From contig NC_092679.1 of assembly GCF_964355755.1 (NCBI RefSeq), forward strand, positions 17,970,932-18,034,931: a DNA stretch of 64,000 nt. The letters are read 5' to 3'. This DNA comes from Antedon mediterranea (taxonomy: Eukaryota > Echinodermata > Crinoidea > Comatulida > Antedonidae). How positions within the stretch are numbered: the first letter of the stretch is position 1; every line of letters begins with the position of its first letter. The notes below the pieces were generated by a model. It saw only the letters and a program-made list of their open reading frames with translations, made no database searches and was not told where the DNA came from. Below are positions 38,201 to 43,674 of this stretch, one piece after another. Both the position numbers and the translations under genes were made by a program.

Positions 38201-40144
38201 ATATGGCCAAATATGGTAGTGATATGACATCATCATGTCCATATATTTAGGCACATCACATTGTTTTGTCACATCATGTTTGATATAGCAAACAGAGCTT
38301 TACGACAGAAACTAAGTGGCCTGGTTGGCAAACCAATGATGCGCAGTATCAAGTTCATAGCATAGGCGGTTACAAAAATGAGTTCCTTTTTCAGAAATAG
38401 ACAATTAGTAACAAAGAATGTCCAAAATTGGCAGGAAATTTATAATTAATGTTTCCTTTCATACTCATTGTGAGGGAATAATGCTATAATACTGCATCCC
38501 TTATTCCAGACAGTTTTATATTGTACTGGTAGTCATTGTTTAAATACTGTTGAATATTTTTCAAAGAATGGCAAAAATATGTAAACAATGGCCAATATAA
38601 TATCTCAGCTACATCTTGCTTTACTTGGTGAGAGCTACCATCAACATTTTAATTGATTTATTTTTCAAACAAATGTGAACAAAATGGATAAAAATTGTAA
38701 ATATAGTTTAATTTAATAATCAGACTAATCTCAATATATTGCAAATGCTTGAAACTGCCATTAACTGTTGAATAAATGTTTACAAAAGAGGAGTATGATA
38801 GGCCTACCAGGTGTTCAACAAATTCAGGAAATGTGTTTATACCATAGTATTGTCTGTCTCAGTTAGAGGAGGCATGGAGTGGGCTACTTATTATTTTCTG
38901 AATACTGATGTTATAAATAACTAAGCTACAGCAAACATGTTTAATTACCGTACTGACGCGGGTATAAGCCCACCCCCCTCGAACATGAAATCACGTCAAG
39001 TTTGGGGGGTGGGCTTATACCCGAGGATCCAAAAATGCAGATCGTCAAAAACAGCACATGTACTGTACACTGTGTATTCCACCATGCAAGCGAGCGCCCT
39101 CACGTGTACGACGTTGCCTCTAAATACACGAGGTGTAGAGTGTCGGAAAATTAAGTTTATAGTTCGTGTAATTTATCGTAGAATATCTTATTTTAAAAAT
39201 CAATTTAACAAGAATTTATCAAGCAGAAAAGCAAGTATACAATGTTCGTTAAATAGAAATGTACCAAAGAAATTTAATAAGCTTGTTTATGGCAGCCGAT
39301 ACCAAATAGTGGTTTTCCGTTTTGGCGACTTGTAGCGTCGTGTGTGAAGCGATCTTCGACCGCGATGGAGTGTAAACAAAACAGGACCGCTAGGCCTCAT
39401 TATGGCCTAGCGTATATTAGCCTAGCTTGGTTATGATCAAAGGTAGGTGTATTCGGTGTATGGACGTCGCCAAATACAAAATAATGTATTACGACACACA
39501 CTGTAGATCTTCGAATTAATCGGTGGGCTTATACCCGAGTGCCTCATTTTTCATGAAAATTAGTCAAAAGTCGGGGGTGGGCTTATACCCGAGTATGGGC
39601 TTATACCCGCGTCAGTACGGTACAATCAAAATGCTGAAATATAAAGCATATAATAAGTAAGCACTTGATAATTAATAAGTAACTTTATGCAATCAGTGTA
39701 TCGTCTGAAAAACAGCTGGTGGTGGAAAGTCAACAACCTTTAATTTCAGAGGTTCAAAATTCTTTTAAAAGTGTTGACAGAGAATCATCTTCCTTTCTAT
39801 TGTGTCTACAAAATCGATTCGACAACATCGACGAGGTCAAGTCACAGAAAATGTTGAACTTTAAATATATTTATTAAGAACTCAATTAAATTTAGGCCCA
39901 GTTTTAAGCCCTAATCTCAAGGACAACCAGCAGCTCAGCATATTATACCTCGACACTCTGTATCAATCAAAGCCAATGTGATCGATTCCTACCTTTTAAA
40001 ACGTGAGAATAGGCTCTGGTCCCGGCCCAGGTACTTACTTAAGTAGGCGAGAGCCTAGCTAGGGCCTAGCTAGGCTAAATAAAAAACAACCTGTTGATGT
40101 ATGTTGAAAACTGTAGAGTTATTATACTTACGTCTCCTAAACAT
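5048..40144 (-). CDS. RASGRP: RasGRP-type Ras/Rap guanine-nucleotide exchange factor, 5' half (partial gene)
   Basis: RasGRP proteins load GTP onto Ras or Rap at membranes and answer to calcium and diacylglycerol. Seven exons on the minus strand join in phase: 40144-40132, 17747-17589, 13977-13872, 11979-11869, 9076-8945, 8553-8403 and 5221-5048, giving 282 codons. The order is a short N-terminus, the REM (RasGEF_N) region (exons 2-5), and the start of the RasGEF catalytic domain (exons 6-7). Family landmarks are RYWIMNWPVHFDLD in the REM, PSYDWM, FNHLEPTELADHLTFLEYK, and ERSVGLFNGLSMWIQ with PKQRAEVMEKFVNVA in the GEF core. By memory the closest relative is RASGRP3. The rest of the GEF domain, EF hands and C1 domain would lie left of the window; no matching exon was seen in 1-5047. 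The weakest link is exon 1, supported by phase, donor and promoter but not by homology. Confidence 0.85.
5600..5945. repeat. AT-rich tandem repeat interrupted by a Penelope-like fragment
   Basis: A repeat of roughly 60-70 bp, with TATATATGTCGTATATATAA and AAATGAGAAAATCTATGCTTGG, occurs about three times (5620-5660, 5795-5865, 5866-5945). Between the first and second copies lies a minus-strand fragment of the element seen at 2842 and 11628 (5658-5775). The open frames here come from this simple sequence. Confidence 0.6.
6405..7325. repeat. 35-bp minisatellite, about 22 copies, interrupted by a MITE
   Basis: The unit is CTTATACATGAGTGTGGGCT followed by ATTCCTCAGGGTGGA (35 bp). Copies at the left edge are diverged and those from 6767 to 7290 are nearly identical, with a few variants (GACTGTGGG, GTAGACTT). 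It lies in the RasGRP-like intron between exons 7 and 6. A 145-bp element at 6622-6766 splits the array. Confidence 0.95.
6622..6766. mobile_element. 145-bp hAT-like MITE inside the minisatellite
   Basis: The left end is CAGTGATGTACAGCCAC and the right end, reversed, is CAGGGCTGTAGCCAC. It is flanked by a 5-bp GTGTG target-site duplication cut from the repeat unit. A shorter relative with the same ends and the internal AAATAAAGTGGT is at 56606-56696. Confidence 0.75.
8403..8553 (-). CDS. RASGRP: RasGRP-like exon 6 (linker and start of RasGEF domain)
   Basis: The acceptor is TTCTTTAG and the donor GTAAGTGTAC; the exon is 151 bp, one base plus 50 codons. It encodes PSYDWMRVVSVRNP, a basic turn (LRGRNRK), and VSLVFNHLEPTELADHLTF followed by LEYKVFRRLN. 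This is the most diagnostic RasGRP signature in the window, because the HLEPxELAxHLTxLE motif opens the RasGEF domain. Confidence 0.95.
8643..8778. mobile_element. Palindromic MITE (family B, contains TTGACCAATCACAA)
   Basis: Arms 8643-8694 and 8718-8778 are inverted copies (CACTTAATGGACTCAATGCA against CACTTGGACTCAATGCAATG), meeting at TTGACCAATCACAA and its complement. It fills most of the short intron between RasGRP-like exons 6 and 5. A second member is at 41038-41158. Confidence 0.7.
8945..9076 (-). CDS. RASGRP: RasGRP-like exon 5 (end of REM region)
   Basis: The acceptor is TTCTTCAG and the donor GTAAGTATT; the exon is 132 bp. It encodes YWIMNWPVHFDLDKKLYGVL, then an acidic helix (QEFQTLLHADGN) and SQLITIVDVSN. 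The last codon (Leu) is shared with exon 6. This is the 'RYWIxxFPxxFDLD ... LIDISSIPSYDWM' segment of the family. Confidence 0.9.
9077..11454. other. RasGRP-like intron between exons 5 and 4; no gene seen
   Basis: AT-rich intron sequence with AT microsatellite at 9560-9590 and a tandem-like repetition of TTTATAAACGTTTATTAG with TTTGTTACATTTTTCACCC at 10995-11055 and 11280-11340. The 137-codon minus-strand frame at 10639-11052 has no recognisable domain and is probably chance. Confidence 0.5.
11455..11527 (+). tRNA. tRNA-like gene, anticodon ATC (Asp-type) or tRNA pseudogene
   Basis: A 73-nt cloverleaf can be drawn. The D arm GTCTAATGGTTAGGA resembles tRNA-Glu/Asp. The anticodon stem is TCTGC/GCAGA with loop ATATCAA (anticodon ATC), and a perfect T arm CCAGG-TTCGAAT-CCTGG contains a consensus B box. 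A TTTTT Pol III terminator follows at 11530. Against a working tRNA, the acceptor stem (GCCCCAG with TTTGGGG) has two mismatches and an A34 Asp anticodon is not usual. It could be a young pseudogene or a SINE head. It lies antisense in a RasGRP-like intron. Confidence 0.55.
11600..11810 (+). mobile_element. Penelope-like element fragment with hammerhead-ribozyme core
   Basis: The core is CTGATGA (11640-11646), a GGGC/GCCC stem II, GAAA (11663-11666), a two-pair stem III (GCTCTGC), then TAAC. It continues through AACTTTTCTGGATGTTTTAC to TTTGCCTTTGGATTTATAT, the body shared with three other fragments. The preceding GCGGTTTAGAATTACTGTTC recurs at about 12224 and 12310, so further truncated ends follow. 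The 5' strand of stem I pairs poorly, so activity is doubtful. Confidence 0.55.
11869..11979 (-). CDS. RASGRP: RasGRP-like exon 4 (REM domain)
   Basis: The exon is 111 bp. It starts after an AC acceptor (TTCTTAC) and ends with donor GTATAAAC. With the CT left by exon 3, the junction codes L-YQ, the same 'LYQ' seen in vertebrate RasGRPs. It continues with a Cys/Asn-rich insert (CSNKSQCNKSTC) and then FSYRRRICHAIR, which runs into RYWIMNW of the next exon, equivalent to 'RLKICxxVRYWI'. If instead the internal CAG at 11968 were used as a conventional acceptor, the reading frame at the junction would fail. Confidence 0.85.
12930..13365. mobile_element. MITE family A copy expanded by an internal 35-bp minisatellite
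   Basis: The right end is intact (TTTTTTGTCAAACTAGTTTG, then ATAATGTCAACAGAGCT). The interior (12957-13256) holds about eight copies of AAATATGGTAATGATATGAC-ATCATCATCATGTCC, a unit present once in the other family members. The 92-codon open frame here is a product of the repeat. Confidence 0.75.
13657..13835. mobile_element. hAT-like MITE remnant
   Basis: The right end reversed reads CAGAGGCGGATCCAGCATTA and the left end begins CAGTAGCAGGAACGGATTTA, with C-rich runs inside each end. Similar remnants with GGATCCAG ends are at 18770-18820 and 21378-21535. Confidence 0.5.
13872..13977 (-). CDS. RASGRP: RasGRP-like exon 3 (REM domain), followed by a U12-type donor
   Basis: The acceptor is TTTTTCAG and the exon has 106 bp. 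It encodes DDAGQVIEESSFPRVLFLMH and then EWFMLSEELATQFLHL, matching the 'LLxMHxWYxxSxxLAxKLLxLY' helices of RasGRP REM domains. There is no GT donor in frame after the conserved Leu. Instead the exon is followed directly by ATATCCTTT, the U12-type AT-AC donor consensus. Reading on would meet a stop codon within four codons. Confidence 0.88.
14812..14952. mobile_element. MITE family A copy
   Basis: CTACACTATCAAAAAAATTTG at the left, AACTAGTTTGATAGTGTAGA at the right, with repeated TTTGGGCACATCAC-type pieces between. Confidence 0.65.
15267..16083. mobile_element. Harbinger-like DNA transposon, 817 bp
   Basis: The ends are GGGCCTGTTTCTGCTGC and, reversed, GGCCCTGTTTCTGCTGCC, with a 3-bp AAT target duplication. 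Next to each end are clusters of AATACGGTAT in both orientations, at least ten in total. The centre carries a minus-strand ORF that resembles a Myb/SANT-like protein. Three-base target sites plus such a protein fit PIF/Harbinger; no DDE transposase is present, so the element is non-autonomous. Confidence 0.7.
15477..15737 (-). CDS. Small Myb/SANT-like (MADF-like) DNA-binding protein of the transposon
   Basis: The frame has 86 codons, starting MCGEAKMSGQLKGN; the internal Met7 could also be the start. The stretch NHIYKDISKKIKQEYGIDLS then PKQVNSKLKSLRKQYSIAKY has the spacing of the trihelix 'IYxxIAxxLxxxGxxxTxxQVxxKLKxLRxxY' found in the second protein of Harbinger elements and in MADF proteins. 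The N-terminal part expected of such a domain is missing, so it may be truncated. The neighbouring AATACGGTAT clusters are candidate binding sites. Assignment is by motif recognition only. Confidence 0.5.
   Translation of the reverse strand: MCGEAKMSGQLKGNKRDNHIYKDISKKIKQEYGIDLSPKQVNSKLKSLRKQYSIAKYNNSGRERINCPHYDVFCALTTSLSLGLGC
16163..17399. other. RasGRP-like intron between exons 3 and 2; no gene seen
   Basis: AT-rich intron DNA. The only long open stretch (16484-16687, plus strand) is a low-complexity hydrophobic frame with no family resemblance. Confidence 0.5.
17400..17513. mobile_element. Palindromic MITE next to exon 2
   Basis: CAGTGGCTTAATGCAATGGG at the left and, reversed, CACTGGCTAAACGCTTGGGC at the right, with GGCCC and GGGCTCCT pieces between. 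It is GC-richer than its surroundings and ends 75 bp from RasGRP-like exon 2. Confidence 0.5.
17589..17747 (-). CDS. RASGRP: RasGRP-like exon 2 (N-terminal part)
   Basis: The exon runs from an acceptor ending TTCAACAG to donor GTAAGTTG, 159 bp. It encodes a basic/serine-rich start (TRRKKLSTSSTYSESMEED) followed by a stretch ending DKLAELCVECF. That stretch corresponds to the 'LIxxCIExFD' start of the REM region in RasGRP proteins, and the final Asp codon is completed by exon 3. Two in-frame ATGs near its 5' end (SMTLDSM) could serve as starts for a transcript with a different first exon. Confidence 0.85.
18200..18372 (+). repeat. Retrotransposon 3' tail ending in AAAAT repeats
   Basis: AGTGGCGGTATTCTGTTGGTTT is followed by GATTGAATAAAATAAAATAA. 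The same tail occurs in the opposite orientation at 31838-31940 (AGTGGCGGTAATTATCGCTG). The (AAAAT)n end suggests a LINE or SINE that primes on its own tail repeat. Confidence 0.55.
19148..20377. mobile_element. DNA transposon, 1230 bp, with 14-bp ends and 6-bp target duplication
   Basis: Both ends read CAGACGTTCCAACC and are flanked by AAGTTG on each side. CTCCCGAATTTTTAA-like motifs recur near the left end (three) and once near the right. Inside, two diverged tandem copies start at GCGACGTCCTTTGTGTTTAC (19420 and 19600). Open frames of up to 138 codons inside lack a recognisable transposase. End sequence and duplication length suggest a non-autonomous hAT-like element. Confidence 0.75.
20576..20769. 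repeat. Near-perfect foldback: 70-bp inverted repeat with 54-bp loop
   Basis: Arms 20576-20645 and 20700-20769 are reverse complements with one mismatch (A/C at the CCAATCG versus CCCATCG position). Each arm contains CCCCGCAAACCCCCGCAAAC and is far more GC-rich than its surroundings. The overlapping open frames on both strands simply mirror each other. Confidence 0.97.
21378..21535. mobile_element. hAT-like MITE remnant with a poly-G run
   Basis: It contains GGATTGGATCCAGTATTATAG at one end, a run of about 14 G near 21477-21491, and GTACGCGCCTGATG at the other. It resembles 13657-13835. Confidence 0.45.
21790..22135. mobile_element. MITE family C copy (ends TTAAAGATGTATTGTCCCC)
   Basis: The left end is TTAAAGATGTATTGTCCCC and the right end its complement with one change. 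The body has GTTTTAATAAAGTTAATCAC and AAAACCCCATTGGGTGGCAG. Other copies: 25206-25525 (right end lost), 33111-33408 and 45770-45998 (opposite orientation). Confidence 0.75.
22846..23010. mobile_element. Two Penelope-like fragments head to head
   Basis: 22846-22950 matches the minus-strand body (AAATCCAAAGGAAAATTACTG to CGATAAAGTAAAACAGCC). 22955-23010 carries the same sequence inverted (ATACCCACAGCATTGTCATT). The arrangement is an imperfect inverted pair of one repeat. Confidence 0.6.
23279..23550. mobile_element. 272-bp DNA element with about 42-bp imperfect inverted ends
   Basis: Left AGGACCTGTTCAGACATACA and AGTCATACTTTTGTATCG; right, reversed, AGGGTATGTTCGGATCCATG and AGTTATGCTTTTGTATCG. 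The ends pair along about 42 positions. The 86-codon plus-strand frame across it has no family resemblance. Confidence 0.65.
24040..25205. other. Intron 1 stretch with a small TGTTTCTGCTGCA-ended element; no gene seen
   Basis: At 24048-24125 TGTTTCTGCTGCA and TTGCAGAAACAGG face each other around GGTTATTAACC. These ends resemble those of the Harbinger-like element at 15267. The 129-codon plus-strand frame at 24644-25033 has hydrophobic stretches but no recognised family, intron support or start context, and I do not call it a gene. Confidence 0.4.
25206..25525. mobile_element. MITE family C copy, right end degraded
   Basis: It starts TTTAAAGATGTTTTGTCCCCC, then GAAAATTAATATTAATAAATC and GTTTTAATAGTTAGGTAATC, as in the 21790 copy. 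The right terminal GGGGACAATACATC is not found. Confidence 0.6.
26150..26185. repeat. MITE family A end fragment
   Basis: AAGCTCTGTCTACACTATCA continuing to AACTAGTGTGACAAAAT; only one end is present. Confidence 0.6.
26460..28074. mobile_element. 1.6-kb DNA transposon, GC-rich core
   Basis: The left end CTTAAAGTGGGATTCTGGG (continuing TTTAAAAT) matches the reversed right end CTTAAAGGGGGGTTCCGGG (TTTAAAAT). The core (26900-27700) is richer in GC than the flanks and holds AGGCCTAG clusters and an imperfect palindrome near 27475-27580. The 106-codon plus-strand frame at 27424-27744 has no recognised domain. The superfamily is not clear. Confidence 0.6.
28075..30335. other. Intron 1 stretch; no gene seen
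   Basis: AT-rich sequence. The overlapping plus-strand frames at 29265-29585 and 29537-29773 (106 and 78 codons) lack a domain, splice context or Kozak support. Confidence 0.45.
30336..31556. mobile_element. 1.22-kb DNA transposon with ACTTGTTAAGCGTCAC ends
   Basis: Both ends read ACTTGTTAAGCGTCAC and then G-rich sequence (GGGGCGGGGGGACGG at the left, GGAGCGGGCGG at the right). They lie in a TAT context, so the target duplication may be TA. No transposase is recognisable inside. Confidence 0.65.
31838..31940 (-). repeat. Retrotransposon 3' tail, opposite orientation to 18200
   Basis: The minus strand reads TTAGTGGCGGTAATTATCGC, TGTTGGTTTCGATTAAATAA and then AT-rich repeats, matching the tail at 18300-18370. 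Confidence 0.5.
31941..33110. other. Intron 1 stretch; no gene seen
   Basis: AT-rich intron sequence without recognised repeats or coding signal. The short plus-strand frame at 32929-33141 runs into a MITE. Confidence 0.45.
33111..33408. mobile_element. MITE family C copy
   Basis: Starts TTTAAAGATATATTGTCCCC and ends GGGGACAATACATCTTTAAA. Both terminal repeats are present. Confidence 0.75.
33751..34333. mobile_element. 583-bp element with 50-bp inverted ends
   Basis: 33751-33800 and 34284-34333 are reverse complements with two mismatches (core CCCGATTAATCGTACGATC). The interior is AT-rich and ends in an (AAAAT)n run near 34080-34100, so a retroposed tail may be nested inside. No target duplication is obvious. 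Confidence 0.7.
34920..35172. repeat. Tandem duplication of about 125 bp
   Basis: Two copies share ATACTGTAAAATGAA, AATATTAAAATCTACCAACA and CTAAAAATT(T/A)ACTTTT. They differ by a poly-T run in the second copy. Confidence 0.75.
35173..38145. other. Intron 1 stretch; no gene seen
   Basis: AT-rich sequence. TCTCACAAGACAAAAAAAAAC with AATCAGGGAGGTAC near 37115-37150 resembles 9615-9680, another dispersed repeat. Short frames here look random. Confidence 0.45.
38146..38305. mobile_element. MITE family A copy
   Basis: AAAGCTCTGTCTACACTAAC at the left and TTTGATATAGCAAACAGAGC at the right, with ATGGTAGTGATATGACATCA inside. Confidence 0.7.
38946..39622. mobile_element. 677-bp DNA transposon with perfect 27-bp inverted ends
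   Basis: Both ends read TACCGTACTGACGCGGGTAT followed by AAGCCCA. The outermost TA may be the target duplication. GGGCTTATACCCG is repeated just inside both ends (39008-39022, 39523-39537, 39581-39605), and the core has a GGCCTAG cluster. The 132-codon frame starting at 38937 runs out of the element's left end and is not a known protein. Confidence 0.8.
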
Positions 40145-40345
40145 CTTGGCGGTTTCTGTCCACACAACTATTGCAAGTATATTATGTTCCCATTGTATAT
40201 TTAGATAGACAAATAATAATCTTTCTTGTTGTTGATGTTTTGTATTCCGACCTGCCAAGTGATGAACTGAAGGAAATTTGTTTTCCCCTCGCTTTGCCAT
40301 GTGTTGTCTGCTCTCGTTGTTAGTTCGTTGATTGTTGAAGGAAAT
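40132..40345 (-). CDS. RASGRP: RasGRP-like exon 1 (5' UTR plus start codon)
   Basis: Reading leftwards, ATG at 40144-40142 sits in a good initiation context (GCCAAGATG). It is followed by three codons and one base, then a strong donor GTAAGTAT starting at 40131. The one-base overhang completes an Arg codon with the GG that opens exon 2, so the protein would begin MFRRRSMTLDSM. An in-frame ATG upstream at 40300-40298 would add 52 residues (starting MAKRGENK) if used. A TATA-like box at 40378-40371 puts a start site near 40345. Assignment to the RasGRP gene rests on phase and orientation across a 22-kb intron, so a different gene is possible. Confidence 0.5.
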
Positions 40346-40370
40346 TGGTATTATAGAGGGCGGACTGTAC

Positions 40371-40378
40371 TTTTTATA
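40371..40378 (-). promoter_or_regulatory. TATA-like box of the minus-strand (RasGRP-like) promoter
   Basis: The minus strand reads TATAAAAA here, about 30 bp before a C+T-rich candidate start region and 230 bp before the ATG at 40144. A CCGCCCTCTATAATA sequence lies just inside it (40348-40363); a variant also occurs upstream of both selenoprotein W genes. Confidence 0.4.
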
Positions 40379-41037
40379 TTATTTCATTGTGACAAGGGGG
40401 ATGCTGGCATATCTAAAGTTATCTTTGTCTAATAAAAAAATAAAACACAAATGGTAATTTAAAATTTGCATTTTATTGAGCCAAGTTGAATGACAGAAAA
40501 CAACAGAAGTAATGCATACGCGGTTTACTAGGCTGCTACATCAGGATCACTTAGTTCACGAGTTCCATTTGCGCATGGGATTATTCCATTATTTCAACAA
40601 AGTAAGTTACATTTTTGTGTGTAGATAAATAGAATGTTCAAATATTTATATACTACGGAGATTGCTTTTGTTATCACATAGTATTAATATCCAGAGATGA
40701 TAACATTATATGATACAAAATGAATACCACCCACATCATTTTGTGGGAAACACTTTTTATCTCTTAATATACCTACACTGACTATGTAATTCGTTAGCTT
40801 CTTCAACCTAGTTTTGTCGTCGGTAAACATCACGCATTAACACACATCATTTAAAATGCGTGTACAGACATTGATGAAAATGGAACGGCTTTTAATAAGC
40901 TTATATTATATGTCACCTAAACTTGTTAAGATTTTAAAGATGCCAACTAGTTTGATCAACCACATGCCGACTGTAAACGCATGAAGAGAGGCGAATAACA
41001 TGTCAAGTGGGGAGGGGAAATCGGCCTGACTATCCAT

Positions 41038-41158
41038 ACACAACGCAAGGACGTAACGCAACGTAAGCGATTTGACCAATCATAAGCAAAGGGTTATTCG
41101 AACAGTGGCTTTTCATTGGTCAACTCGCTTGCCTTGCGTGTACGTCTTTGCGTTGCGT
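41038..41158. mobile_element. Palindromic MITE (family B) at the GH1 promoter
   Basis: Arms 41038-41087 and 41103-41158 are inverted relatives (ACAACGCAAGGACGTAACGC against ACGCAACGCAAAGACGTACA), each ending in TTGACCAAT. The right edge is about 35 bp from the TATA box of the GH1 gene, so its two CCAAT sequences sit where promoter CCAAT boxes usually lie. Confidence 0.65.
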
Positions 41159-41191
41159 CTCTAGTGGGAACTACGTTTTTGTAAGAAGTGG

Positions 41192-41197
41192 TATAAA
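41192..41197 (+). promoter_or_regulatory. TATA box of the GH1 gene
   Basis: GGTATAAATGG lies 222 bp before the chosen start codon. A transcription start near 41222 would give a 5' UTR of about 200 bases with several short upstream ATGs. Confidence 0.5.
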
Positions 41198-41418
41198 TGG
41201 TGCCAGTGAAATCAGCTTATCAGTTAAATTGTGTGTAAACACTGCCTTAACAGATATGACGTATCGTTATCTCTTGATTATGACCTGTGGTATGCAAGGA
41301 AACACTAACGGAACAAGTTCGGCACACCTACAAAACCACTGTTTTCTTTCCATATGGACGGATATATAGCAGTAAGCCTATATTAGTAGATTCCATTTCA
41401 AGGTTTACCTGTTTAAAA

Positions 41419-43411
41419 ATGGATGGTGGGCCGAAATGGATTACTATTTTCTTGTTATTGTTGAACATTTTTTTATACGGAGAAGGAGTATTTGTGTACC
41501 CAGAGGTGTTTAACGACACGGAGCGGGATTCTTTCGTGGTAGGAGAGTTTCCTAAGAGTTTCATGTGGGGCGTAGCCTCGTCTGCATATCAGGTTGAAGG
41601 GGCGTGGAACGAAGGCGGGAAAGGAGAGAGCATCTGGGACACTTTTACACACAAATGGATGCAGGAAAATAGTGACGTTGGCTGTAACGCGTACCACAAT
41701 ATTGACAGAGATATACGACTAATAAAGAAGATGGGATTGACTCACTATAAATTTTCGATGTCCTGGAGTCGTTTGATACCCAGTGGTAAAATCGTGGATA
41801 GTATAAACATACCAGGTGTCAATTATTATAATTATTTGATAGACGGTTTAATAGAGGCGAATATTACTCCTATTGTTACATTGTACCATTGGGACCTACC
41901 ACAGGCACTTGAGGATGATGGAGGTTGGCTAAATAACCAAACGATATCTGATTTCTTGGACTTTGCTGTTGTTTGTTTTCAAAATTACGCCGACCGAGTT
42001 CCGTACTGGATTACTTTCGACAACCCATATAAGTTCTGCGTTCATGGATACGGTAATGGCAGCCTAGCTCCTGGTACTGGTGATCCAGGAACCGGGCCGT
42101 ATGTATGCGCGAATAATGTAATACGGGCTCATGCCTTAGTTTATCGCATGTATTATAATAACAATTTTCGCACCAGTGTGAACGGAAGTATAGGAATCAG
42201 TCTAGATTGCGATTGGTACGAACCCAGAGATTCGCTGAATAGCTTTGACCTCGCGGCAGCCGAGAAGGCGCGTAAATTTCGCACCGGTTGGTTTGCGCAT
42301 CCGATATTTATGGATGGAGATTATCCAAGGACTATGAAGATAAACATTAAGGAGCGGAGTCTCCAGCAAGGATATAACATCTCAAGGCTTCCAGAGTTTA
42401 CGGAAGATCAAAAGGAAACGATTGCCAAAACGAGCGATTTCCTTGGCATGAGTCATTACACAACGAAACTTGTTTCGTCGCCGACATCTTCAGGTGATGT
42501 CACAGTACCTTCATGGGCGACTGATGTTAACTTTCAGGAGTCAGTGAATGCTTCCTGGCCGACATCTGCACACCCATCTGACAGAGTTGTGCCATGGGGG
42601 ATTCGTAAAGCTTTGACATGGATTAAGAGCGAATACAATGATCCAACCGTTCTGATTACGGGCAATGGAATTGCCACGTCTGGTCAGGCCGAGGATGCTG
42701 ATCGAGTGAAATATATCAAGGCTTATACAAACGAAATTTTGAAAGGTAATGTTAATTTCTAACACTTTGAACTAGGACTAAACGAGTAGTGTAGCCTATA
42801 TTAGATGATCCAAATTTTTGTTCTTTTTTCACAATCTACCGATTTATCACCAGATTCTGTGTATTGTATCTCTCCACATACGGTATGTCATTCTGTCTAA
42901 ATCTGTAGTGTACCACATCCGTGTAAAGTATTGTTGAATACATTCGCCAAATAGTGTATACATTGTGTAGTATCATTATCACATTCGTTTCTCCTCGTTT
43001 TCCACCGCTCTGACCATGTTTCATGTATTTTATTTATTTTAATACGTTCTCCATACTTTACTTCCATGATGATACTTAGTGTAGAAGAATGCACAGTTTG
43101 CATCAAAATATGTAAAAACCTATTTTCAATTTACAGCAATAAATGAAGATGGGGTAAACGTCATTGGTTATACAACAACCTTAATGGACAGCTTTGAATG
43201 GGACTTGGGATTCAGCTTGAAATACGGTTTACATAGTGTTGATTTTAACGACATCCATCGGCGACGAACTCCTCGACTGTCTTCGACATATTACGCTCAA
43301 CTTGCCGAAGAAAACGGCTTCACGACGAACAAGGCACCGTCACAAGCGATTAGTGAAACATTAATATTAGGCCTATTTGTAATTATTAGTTATTTATGCA
43401 TAAATCTATGA
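41419..43411 (+). CDS. Klotho/lactase-like GH1-family protein lacking both catalytic glutamates
   Basis: Two exons, 41419-42745 and 43137-43411, joined in phase 1 (donor GTAATG, acceptor TTTACAG), give 533 residues. After a signal peptide (residues about 8-23, ITIFLLLLNIFLYGEGVF) comes one full GH1 TIM barrel: FMWGVASSAYQVEG (49-61), NEGGKGESIWDTF (64-76), YHWDLPQAL (156-164). The C-terminus has LMDSFEWDLGFSLKYGL and ends in a hydrophobic stretch with no tail, as in GPI-anchored or single-pass proteins. The usual acid/base motif T-F-N-E-P reads T-F-D-N-P (Asn at 202), and the nucleophile motif T-E-N-G reads T-G-N-G (Gly at 415), so hydrolysis is not expected. The frame is otherwise clean. A receptor or sugar-binding role like klotho is inferred. 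An in-frame ATG at 41287 exists, but Met at 41419 gives the better signal peptide. Confidence 0.93.
42746..43136 (+). other. Intron of the GH1 gene
   Basis: GTAATG to TTTACAG. Removing it joins EILK to AINEDGVNVIGY, the expected GH1 order. Minus-strand open frames here are chance. Confidence 0.85.
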
Positions 43412-43622
43412 TTCATGACTAGTTAGAAATTCAAAGAAAATGATTAAAAGTATTTAAAGTTTCCAGTGCACACGTCAGTTAAAACAAAGTTGCCGCGTGC
43501 GTACAAAAACCGTCACCTGCAAACATCGTTCGACGGCATGCGTCTGTCATAGATGACGTATAATGTAAAGTTTCAAGTCAATTATAAGCCTAATCGTACT
43601 ATTCAAACCGTGCCCTGGTATG

Positions 43623-43628
43623 AATAAA
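43623..43628 (+). terminator. Candidate polyadenylation signal of the GH1 gene
   Basis: AATAAA about 210 bp after the stop codon and just before the minisatellite. It is the first canonical signal downstream of the stop. Confidence 0.4.
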
Positions 43629-43674
43629 ATTCGACATTTTGTATGTAAAAAACATCTTATTATGGGTGTTCATC

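Noticed and set aside
38937-39335. 132-codon plus-strand open frame
   Set aside because: Starts outside and runs through the inverted end of a transposon; no family resemblance.
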